Positions 56,084-64,000 of a stretch of DNA of 64,000 nucleotides are shown piece by piece; the stretch's first letter is position 1; each line of letters starts with the position of its first letter. Below the pieces are notes generated by a model that saw only the letters and a program-made list of their open reading frames with translations, was not told the DNA's origin and ran no database searches. The DNA is from Castanea sativa (lineage: Eukaryota; Streptophyta; Magnoliopsida; Fagales; Fagaceae), in assembly GCF_040712315.1 (NCBI RefSeq), contig NC_134015.1, forward strand, positions 24,491,614 to 24,555,613, read 5' to 3'. The translations under genes and the position numbers were made by a program.

Positions 56084-57155
56084 TGTTAGAAATACTGAAT
56101 GAATGTATTGTATTTCTCAAGTAATAAAATATACAAGAGTGCCCTTATAGAAGAAGTAGAGTATGTAGTACAAGTATATGTGTAGTACAAGTAAACAAGG
56201 TGGCCTTAAAGCCCACAACCTATTACACGTTAATAGCCCCCCTCAAACTCAAGGTGGGTGTGAGACCAACTTGAGGTTGTTAACCAAAGCATGAAGGCGT
56301 CTCTTAGGATGTGACTTGGTGCAGATATCTGCAACTTGAACTTTAGAGGAGACCGAGAATAGCTTGAGAGCACCATGGACAAGATGATAAAGGATAAAAT
56401 GATAATCGACCTCAATATGTTTAGACTATTCATGGAAGACATCATTGTGAGCAATATGAATGAGACTCTGGTTGTCACAATAAAGAGGAGTAATAGAGGA
56501 TATGGACACACCTAAGTCCTTAAGAAGCCATCGTAGCTAAAAGAGCTCAGATGTGGTATTTGCAAGGGCACGATATTCTGCTTCAATACTGGAGCGGGCC
56601 ATAAGGGTTTAATTCTTGCTTCGCCAGGAAATCAATAAAGAACCAAGGAGAAAGCGATAACCAGTGGTGGACCTGTGATCAGTGGGAACTCCTACCCAAT
56701 TATCATTAGAGAATGCACGGAGAACAAGAGGAGACTAAGCAGAGTAGAAAAGGCCATGGAAGAGAGTGCCCTTCAGGTATCAAAGAATACGCAGAATAGT
56801 AGTATAGTGAGTCAATCGTGGAGCAGACAGATATTGGCTCACCTTGTGAACAACATAGGAAATGTCTGGACGAGTGATAGTGAGATAAACTAGGCTGCCA
56901 ACCAATCGTCTGTAAAAAGGGGGATTAGACAATGGTTTCCCCCTGAGGAAGTTAGATGCACAGTAAGTTCAACTAAAGTGTCAACAGTCTTGCTATCAGT
57001 GAGTCCACCTTAAGACAAAAGTTCAGAAGCATACTTAGCTTGAGTAATATAAACACTATCTGTGAAATGAGTGATGTCAAGACCTAAGAAGTAGCTGACA
57101 TGTCTACGATCTTTCATCTCAAACTGCTGATTGAGAAAATCTTTGAGTTCTTAAC
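56084..57155 (-). mobile_element. Ty1/copia 3' end remnant
   Basis: On the minus strand, 57155 to about 56240 encodes the end of a copia polyprotein: [47 protein letters not shown] and, in several shifted frames, the RNase H region with motifs corresponding to a TNKKQ/SSTEAEY-type block and a CDNQSAI-type block (frames broken). Then 56235-56084 is LTR-like, with the border TGTTAGAAATAC at 56084 on the plus strand. The 5' portion (gag, protease, integrase, most of RT) is missing: the element is cut at 57155, where gypsy sequence begins. Multiple stops make it inert. Confidence 0.85.
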
Positions 57156-57339
57156 CATACCTCAAGCCCCCCAAGGTGGTTAGGGTCCTTAGGGATCTCC
57201 TTACCTGACCAAGGAAGATATATCTGCTATTTTGTTCGAAACTAAGAAGTTGGAGGGTGTTTTTTATGTTGATACCAGACTTCCTTATCTTGAAGAGGTA
57301 GCTGGAAAACCTTATCCTGCTAATTACACTCCTCCTATT

Positions 57340-57830
57340 TTTCCCAAGTATGATGGCATGATAGGGAATGCTAGGGAGCACATCAGGTGGTATGTAGATA
57401 CACTGATAGCTCACTCCCATGACCATAAGTTGAGGCTTAGGGAGTTCTCTAAGTCATTATAAGGCCATGCTTTTACTTGGTACTCTAGTCTTGCACCAGG
57501 GTTAGTTTTGAGTTGGAACGACTTGGCGACACAATTCATGAAAAAGTTCTTTACTTTGGAAGATAAGCTTACATTGTCAGATCTGCAACATGAAAAGCAA
57601 AGGGTGTCTGAGGGTTGCTGGAGTATATTTGTAGGTTCCGAGACCTTTCTTTGTTGTGCTATGACCCTGTGAAGGAGAAAAGGCTGGTGGATGTTTGTAT
57701 TTCGGGTATTCTGTATGAATATCAACCTTATCTCGAAAAGTTGCAAATTTCTAGCTTTACAAGGCTCGTAGAGGCTTCGAGAAGAAAAAGTATGTCTGTG
57801 AGGAAGTCTTCAAAGGGTTCGGCTTTATAG
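57340..57830 (+). pseudogene. Gypsy gag region
   Basis: Coding-like segments are IGNAREHIRWYVDTLIAHSH, HKLRLREFSKSL, then FTWYSSLAPGLVLSWNDLAT and KKFFTLEDKLTLSDLQHEKQ, then (shifted) LEYICRFRDLSLLCYDPVKE. This matches the retrotransposon gag domain (Retrotrans_gag), the capsid-type protein that packages element RNA. A TAA at about 57460 and a frameshift near 57617 break it. Confidence 0.82.
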
Positions 57831-57989
57831 GCTGTGGTACGCCTAGACTGCCTTGGAGGAGAGAAGGCAAGAAGTTAGAAGTTTTTGTAGCAAAAGAGCC
57901 TAAGAAAGTAATTAAAAATAAGGAGAGGGAGAGAGGTGGTATTCCCCTTCCTTTTACTGTGTCCACTGAGGAGTTATATAGCATCCTAG

Positions 57990-59130
57990 AAGTTTTGTTG
58001 AAAGATGGTGTAGTGGTGTTGCCTAAATGAAAACGTGAACCCACAGAGGAAGAAAAGTAGGGTCCACTTTATTGTAGTTGCTACAGGAGATGCGATCACC
58101 ATACCATGGATTGCTATGCTTTGAGGAACATCTTCCATGATAGGGTAGCCAAAGGAGATTTGGTTATCAAATTTAGGAAGAGGGCTGACCCAAGGATGCA
58201 TAGACCAGAGGTAGTGATGATTTTCTTCATGGGTCATGAGGATCCCATGGAAGAAAAACAGAGAACATGGCTAGTAGTAGCTCAACGCCTCCACCTTTGC
58301 TAGATGAAGAAATGGTAACGAGAATTCAGCAAGAAGATAAGATACATTCATTTCTTGAAGGAATAGGTCTTAGGCCATTGGCTAGGTGAGAGGCAACCCA
58401 AGCTTTGACCAAGGTGATGGAAAGGAATCATGAAGTGGCAACTGTTGAAGGAAGTTTGATGCAAGTGGCATACCAAGAAGTAAAAGATTCAATCACATTT
58501 TTTAGTGAAAATTTAGCTAACCGAGTTGTTGATGGTGACAGACCCTTCTACCTTACTGCCTTTTTAGGAGCATCTCAAATCAAAAGGGCCTTGGTAGTCA
58601 CTAGCGTATCCACCGACGTTCTGTCTCTCCTAACATTTGATGCCTTGGGTATTTCGAGAGAAGGAATCATTCTAGACCCACAATAGGTAACAGGGGCGGG
58701 GTCCTTACAGCAGAGTACCCTAGGGCCTATGTCTATGGATCTTAGGGTTGGGCCAATTCGGGCACCTACTTTCATGCATGTAATGGAGGGAAGTACATCT
58801 TATCACATCATTTTAGGCCGTCCATGGCTGAAGGCATATAAAGTTGTGGCTTCCACATATCATCAATGTGTGAAGGCCTTTTGGAGGAATAGGCAAGTGG
58901 TTATTGAAGCCACTAGGATACCTTTTGATAGAGCAAAGCTCCATTTTGTTGAGGTGGCTTTATATCAAGAGTATGAGCCTGAGGGCAAGAACAAAATTCT
59001 TCCTTTTGATCCCATTGCTTTGCAAATAAAGGAAAAAGATAATGGCAAAGTTGTAGAGCCAAGAAGGCCCTCCAAGATAAGAGGACCACCAAGCCTGATG
59101 GCAAGGTTGTATATGAGTTCTGATGATTAA
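57990..59130 (+). pseudogene. Gypsy gag C-terminus and aspartic protease
   Basis: Around 58070 the sequence CSCYRRCDHHTMDCYALR-like (Cys/His rich) gives a zinc-knuckle-type segment, followed by FHDRVAKGDLVIKF. The frame 58405-58683 carries the protease domain (AFLGASQIKRALVVTSVSTD). Retropepsins have D-T/S-G at this place; here the Asp codon position (58597-58599, GTC) reads Val and the Gly position reads Ser, so the active site is lost. The frame 58729-59130 continues with SYHIILGRPWLKAYK and YHQCVKAFWRNRQVV, the usual segment after the protease. Confidence 0.8.
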
Positions 59131-59439
59131 AGAAAGGGGATGAGGAGGATGGCAAGCCTGATTCCCTTAATCTGATGCAACAACCAGAAGAGGTTCATGT
59201 AGTTGAGGAGCTTGTGAAAGAAGCTCCTGAGTACATGAATGATGTTGTCAAGAATGTGTAGGAAGAACTTGTTGAAATTGATTTGAATGATGGAGAAGAC
59301 AAAAGACTAGTGAAAATTAGCAAGAGTTTGTTTGAAGAAGAAAGAAGAAAGCTGATAGCCTTGTTGAGAGAATACATAGATGTTTTTGCTTGAGTTACCA
59401 AGAAATGCCAAGTCTGAGTCTAAGTCTGGTAATGCACAA

Positions 59440-60330
59440 GTTAAAGGTGGATCCCAATGCTAAGCCTGTGAAGTAGCCATCAAGGAAATATCGTTTGGAT
59501 GTAAAGGAAAAGATAAAGGCTAAAATGAATAAGCTTTTAAAGGTAGGTTTCATTGAAGAGATTGATTGTCCAAGTTGGTTAGCCAACATAGTTCCTGTAA
59601 AGAAAAAAGATGATTAGATAAGAATTTGTGTGGATTTCCTAAATCTCAACAAAGCTTGTCCTAAGGATGAATTCTCACTTCCCAACGTTGATATTTTGGT
59701 GAATGCAGCAACTGGTCATGAACTCTTTTCCTTTATTGATGGCTATAGTGGGTATAATCAGATATTTATGGAGCTAGCAAATGCCTTGAAAACTGCCTTC
59801 AGGACACCTTTTGGGAACTACTTCTATAAGGTGATGCCTTTTAGATTAAAGAACGTAGGTGCTACATATCAAAGGACTATGACTTTGATCTTTGGTGATA
59901 TGCTTCATAAGCAAGTAGAAGATTGTGTTGATGATATTGTGGTGAAGGCAAAGAATCCTTTTGAGCATTTACAGCATTTGAGGTAGGTATTTGAAAGATG
60001 CAGGGAGCACAACTTGAGGATGAACCCTTCCAAATGCACCTTTGGTGTATCTTTAAGAAATTCTTTCACAAAGGGATTAATTTGGACCCTACAAAGGCCG
60101 AAGCAATAGCTGACCTCAGTCCCCCCACAACTTTGGAGGAGTTGGGAAGCTTTATGGGAAAAGTTTCTTATTTAAGAAGGTTCATTTCAAGCCTAGCAGA
60201 GATCTTGAAGCCTCTTATGGATCAGACTAAGAAGGGAGTGACTTTTGTATGGTGTGATCAATTCCGAAAAGCATTCAAGAAAATCCAGATGATATTGGCA
60301 GACCCTCACAATGGTGGCCCCTTTGCCTAG
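59440..60330 (+). pseudogene. Gypsy reverse transcriptase
   Basis: RT motifs run in order: KEKIKAKMNKLLKVGFIEE, WLANIVPVKKKDD, RICVDFLNLNKACPKDEF, FSFIDGYSGYNQIFM, FRTPFGNYFYKVMPFRLKN and the catalytic box CVDDIVVKAKN near 59924 (usual form Y-[VI]-D-D). After a frameshift near 60045-60060 the thumb/RNase H hinge continues as LDPTKAEAIADLSPPTTLEE and KVSYLRRFISSLAEI. Stops at about 59475, 59615 and 59984 break the frame. The family copies element RNA into DNA in cytoplasmic particles. Confidence 0.87.
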
Positions 60331-61110
60331 TAAACCTCTTTTGTTGTACATAGCTAACACAGAGCAGTCATTGTGAGCATTATTAGCTCAAGATCAGGAA
60401 GGGGTAGAAAAACCAGTGTATTATATTAACAGGCTTATGAAGGGACCAAAGTTAACATATTCAATTATTGAGAAGGTATGTTTGTCTTTAACCTTTGCTG
60501 TGTCAAAGTTCAATCATTACTTTTTAGGGCATCATGTGCAGTTGGTGACCAAAAGCAATCCTATGAAGTATCTTTTAACCCACCCTTAATTGTCGGGGAG
60601 AATGGCATAATGGACCATCCTGACGTCATGCTTTGATATCGAACGCATAAGACCAATTGCCATTACAGGCTAGACGGTAGCTGATTTTTGGCTAACTTCC
60701 CTGAGACAAATGATTTTTCACCTCCCTAACAAGAAGTCTTGGAGATAGAGGAGTAGGAATGGTCAATGTATTTCGATGGCTCGTCTACATTTTAGGGGGG
60801 GGGGGGATAGGAGTGGTATTAAAGTCACCATGAGAGGAATACACGTTTGCTTATAAGCTACATTTCCCCTGCTCTAATAATGAAGTAAAGTATGAGGCTT
60901 TGTTGGTGGGGCTGAAGGCCGCCAAAAGGTTACGCTTAAAAAGATTGAAGATATTTGGTGATTCTTAGTCAATGATAAAGCAATTCTTGTAGAGCCGCAG
61001 TTCAGAGGATTATGAAACACTTTACTCCCATAGAATACAAAGTGGTTAGCAAGAATGAGAACAAGCTTGCTAACTCGCTGGCTACCCTAGCAATCAAATC
61101 CGTATTAAAG
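60331..61110 (+). pseudogene. Gypsy RNase H and additional RNase H-like region
   Basis: The first RNase H (PVYYINRLMKGPKLTYSIIE, FNHYFLGHHVQLVTKSNP) spans about 60335-60620. A second, diverged RNase H-like region follows at about 60760-61100 (frames FDGSSTF-like and GGG start, SNNEVKYEALLVGLKAAKRL in a shifted frame, KNENKLANSLATLAIKS). Two RNase H domains in tandem mark the Tat/Ogre gypsy lineage. Multiple frameshifts and stops are present, and a run of nine or ten G at about 60796 lies inside. Confidence 0.7.
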
Positions 61111-61734
61111 AAATAGAAAATGACACTTCAAGTGGAGAAACAACCTGGTTTAGTCCAGGATGAATTGTGTCTTCCTCAAGATTGTCGAGAACCCTTGTTA
61201 AAGGCAATGGCTTAAGGAAAGTACGTTGGGTCAGAATTATCAACAAATATGAAAGACTTCCTTAGGATCAATGGGGATTTATTTTTCAGAGGAGTAGAGG
61301 GTTTGCTGATGAAATGTGTCTCGAGGCAAGAACAACTGACACTGCTGCACAAGTTGCAGTATGATGTTTATGGTGTAGACCTTAATGTCAGCCTGTAAAG
61401 AAGACTACAGAGGCCAAGGATCTTTTGACCAAAAATGGCCAATGATGCTAAAGAAGAGCAAAGGAGTTGTAAAACTTGTTCCATCATCCCCCCAGACCAA
61501 GCAGAAGTGCTTAATGGCTAATTGCAAGAAGAATATTGGCAAGATCCGTACTTGAGATAGCTTTCACATGGTGTACTACCTGCTGATCGGGTAAAAAGAG
61601 AAAAGTTGAAAAAATACGTGACAAGGTTCAAGGTAGTGGATGGGTAGTTATTCAAGAGAAGCTTCCAAGGAAGGTGGATGGTATGTATTACCACTAAAGA
61701 AGTCAATGACGTTCTTTCAGACCTGCATAAAGGA
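61111..61734 (+). pseudogene. Gypsy linker between RNase H and integrase, decayed
   Basis: Frames with QVEKQPGLVQDE, FLRINGDLFFRGVEGLLMKC and FKVVDG-type sequence are broken by several stops. They match the connecting region before the integrase zinc finger, part of it duplicated or rearranged (RINGDLFFRG at 61269 and KVVDG at 61633 both look like the same motif). Confidence 0.6.
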
Positions 61735-62772
61735 TAGTCAATAGGACACCTAGGTGGGAGAAAGCAATGGAAAATGGCTTTTCACCAGGGATATTACTGG
61801 TTTACAATGCAAAGGGATGCTCAAGACATTGTCAAAAAGTGTCAAGAATGCCAAAGGCAAGGGCATGAAATACACACCAGCCATCAAAGTTTTCATCCAA
61901 CCATGGCTCCATATCCTTTCCACACCTAGGGGCTGGATTTTATAGGACTTACAACCCCCCCCCCCCCCTTCTAAAGGATGTACATGGATATTGGTAGCCA
62001 CTGAGCTATTTACTAAGTGGGTAAAAGCTGTGGCTATGAAGAAGGCAACAAGTAGTTAAGTGGTTAATTTCTTGAGGGAGAATATAACATATCATTTTGG
62101 GGTACCCAGCAAAATTATTTCTGACAATGGCGCACCATTCCTAAACAAGGATTTGCGCCATTTAACAGAATGGAACTCCATTTCTCACACGACATCGATA
62201 CCTTATTATCCCAAAGGAAATGGTCAAGCTAAGGCCTTTAACAAAAGATTACTGAAGATATTGGGAAAAATGACTAAGGAGAATGGAAAGGTATGGAAAG
62301 AGGAACTTCCTACAGCTCTGTGGGCTCAAAGAACAGCCAAATCACAAGCTACAAGAGCTTCACCCTTTTCTCTAGTCTATGGCATGGAGACTGTTATCCT
62401 AATAGATTTAGTAAGGCCAGTAGTGAAACTAGCAGAGATAGCAGGGATACCCAGAGAAGCTACTTTGGAAATTGTGGAAGAAATATGTGATAATGCTGCC
62501 TCTCATAACCGCCTTTACTAGGCTAATATGAAGGCTAGGCATGAAAGCCAAGTTAAGGAAAGAAAAATTTAAGTGGGAGAACTTGTTTGGAAAACTGCCC
62601 TGCATGTACAAGGAGTGGTTGGAGCTGTTAAACACAAGTTTTCTCCAAAATGGGAAGAACCATATATAGTGGAAGAAGCACATCCAACAGGACACTATTG
62701 GATAAAGGATTAGGCAGGTATAAAGGCGTATAGCCCCATTAACAAAGCTCACCTTAAGAAATATCAAGCTTA
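61735..62772 (+). pseudogene. Gypsy integrase
   Basis: The H2C2 zinc finger (GHLGGRKQWKMAFHQGYYWF, then KKCQECQRQGHEIH) is at about 61750-61880. The rve core follows: WILVATELFTKWVKA, IISDNGAPFLNKDL and YYPKGNGQAKAFNKRLLK. The first catalytic Asp position reads Glu (GAG at 62003-62005), the second Asp (SDNG) is kept, and the third, Glu, reads Lys (AAG at 62231-62233), so strand transfer should be impossible. A C-terminal part continues to about 62772 (VGELVWKTALHVQG, KFSPKWEEPYIVEEAH). Stops near 62055, 62518, 62570 and 62712 interrupt it. Confidence 0.88.
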
Positions 62773-63000
62773 ATCTTGTAAAATTATTTTTGCCGCCATA
62801 ATGTCAAATTGATGTCGTGTTCCATGACACTTATATTATTATTAACAAAGTCATTTATTCAGCTATTTCATATTCTACTGTTCATGATATGCATGCAAAG
62901 TCTAGATAACTTAACTGAATAAAGCATAGTAAAGTTTATAATACAAATACATGGCCTTTCAAGACCATAAAATATTACAACATGGAAAATTAGATAATGT
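62773..63000. other. Non-coding spacer after integrase
   Basis: AT-rich, with no gene recognised. It could be the element's 3' untranslated region. Confidence 0.4.
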
Positions 63001-63981
63001 TTGTGAGAAAACTAATGTTTTTAAGAGAGAAGTTTGGATTGCTCAGAGCTCCTAGCACGCCTTCCAACTTTTCAACCTCTTTTCTTAAAGAGTTATGTTC
63101 TGCCGTGACACCTTCTAATTGAACTTGAAGGGTAGAACTCGCTTCTTGTTGGGATATTAATTCCACTTGAAGTCTATTGATAGATTCCTAGAGCTGAGTG
63201 ATTGAAGTGCTACGTACTTGTAAGGTTGATTTTGTTTCCTTTGCTTTGTTGATACAAGAGTTTTCCTTAATTCTCAACTTGCGAAGTGAGGACAAGGAAG
63301 CATGAACAGAGGGTCTTGCCTTCTTTAAGTCCCTCAATGTAGCGACACGGCTCTTTAACTAGCAGACATTGACACTTAAGTCCTCATCCTCACTCAGTGA
63401 AAGGAAATCGTCAAGGGGAAGAGCTAGACAATCCTCTTTGCCCTTTGACTGCAGTTGGGATATGATAGACCCAATTTGTTGTAAGAGAAAGCCTCTAAGT
63501 GACAAGGTCCATTTAATGGTATCCTTCATGGTTTCGGGATATTTTGAGAGCAATTGAGAACAGATTGCTCTTAAACTAGGAGTCATTTCAGGATATTTTA
63601 GTGTTAGACTTTGTTTCCTCATTAGAAGTCATTTCCTATACAGAAATCTCTCGGGTTGAGGAAGTGACTTTTATTTTGGTTGAGCTTGAGAAATAGATCA
63701 TGTAGCCTGTTAAAGGTCAAAACTAGAGAAAGGAAGAAAAGTTACTTGCGTCATTGATTAAGAGAAGATGTTACAAGAGTTTAGTCACTATAGAGAAGGG
63801 AATGCACCTTTAGCTTCTTGATAGAATGGGTTTTTGCATTCTTCTTCCTCTTAGTGCCTGAAGGTTTAGTTTTAGGAAGGAGCTTCAAAGTTAAATCACC
63901 TTGAAAAATAGGTGGGACATCCATTTGCTGGGCACCACTTTCCCTAAAATTCCTAACACATTCCCTAATGCGGACCACCAT
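63001..63981 (-). pseudogene. Antisense ORF region of the gypsy element (coiled-coil protein)
   Basis: Minus-strand frames run at 63981-63781 (RIRECVRNFRESGAQQMDVP, then KRKKNAKTHSIKKLKV), 63622-63359 (PEMTPSLRAICSQLLSKYP, DCLALPLDDFLSLSEDEDL) and 63358-63002 (a charged coiled coil with LQVQLEGVTAEHNSLRKEVE). A stop near 63190 interrupts the coiled coil, and introns probably separate the first two. Such minus-strand ORFs downstream of pol, often with plant-mobile-domain (MAIL1-type) proteins, are known in large plant gypsy elements. The plant mobile domain itself would lie beyond the window, so this link is inferred. Confidence 0.45.
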
Positions 63982-64000
63982 GATTTGAACCTGGGTGAAG

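Larger units (their letters stand above)
57156..62772 (+). mobile_element. Ty3/gypsy retrotransposon internal region (Tat-like), decayed
   Basis: Gag, protease, reverse transcriptase, RNase H, a second RNase H-like region and integrase follow in that order, the gypsy arrangement. The extra RNase H and the following minus-strand ORFs suggest the Tat/Ogre lineage. No LTRs are identified inside the window; the left side is cut by the copia remnant and the right side may lie outside. Many stops and frameshifts are present. Confidence 0.87.

Overview
This is a 64-kb piece of nuclear DNA from a flowering plant, most likely a woody eudicot. It is AT-rich, its coding pieces are split by GT-AG introns, and its mobile elements are typical plant families: PIF/Harbinger, CACTA, hAT, Mutator-like, a tRNA-derived SINE, LINE, Ty1/copia and Ty3/gypsy. 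A Fagales-type tree is a guess from the style of the SINE and MITEs, not a demonstrated identity. I see no complete, clearly functional host gene. The window is a stack of nested and abutting transposons with a few captured or decayed host-gene fragments.

Layout. 1-1200: flank holding a ribosomal protein S13 exon remnant with an internal deletion. 1200-4545: a 191-bp tandem array, split at 2659-4159 by a Pack-MULE that carries a histone H1 exon. 4600-10787: a nearly intact PIF/Harbinger transposon (4600 TIR, three-exon DDE transposase, MYB/SANT partner, TTA duplication). 10791-17836: the 3' part of a CACTA element with TNP2-type and TNPA/Transposase_24-type genes, both broken, ending in dense subterminal repeats and a CACTA terminus. 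17837-22450: minisatellite, a SINE with a perfect 15-bp target duplication, and two non-autonomous hAT elements with perfect 8-bp duplications. 22715-26644: a second, decayed Harbinger element with minus-strand genes. 26650-40000: mostly non-coding AT-rich DNA, two minisatellites (one with a four-step internal period), a truncated SINE, a CACTA end and MITEs.

39959-42680: a LINE RNase H remnant, then a three-exon gene resembling the homeodomain-less KNOX gene KNATM, broken by an in-frame TAG. 44850-48030: MITE, MULE, SKP1-like fragment and a Tourist-type element. 48763-51480: a 5'-truncated LINE with reverse transcriptase, zinc-binding region, RNase H and A-rich tail. 51924-53043: MULE with a perfect 9-bp duplication. 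53256-55450: a diverged second copy of 20335-21495, interrupted by another Pack-MULE that carries the promoter-like region and first exon of an expansin-like A gene. 56084-57155: 3' end of a copia element (minus strand). 57156-62772: decayed Ty3/gypsy polyprotein with protease, RT, two RNase H-like regions and integrase, followed by minus-strand ORFs of the kind found in large Tat-type elements.

How the parts fit. Each Harbinger element encodes both proteins its family needs (DDE transposase plus MYB-like partner). The CACTA element has the usual TNP2 plus TNPA pair. The MULEs here encode no transposase and must depend on one supplied elsewhere. The most notable material is gene capture: histone H1, expansin-like A and possibly RPS13. 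The second copy of 20335-21495 supplies an uninserted comparison site for the expansin Pack-MULE within this same window.
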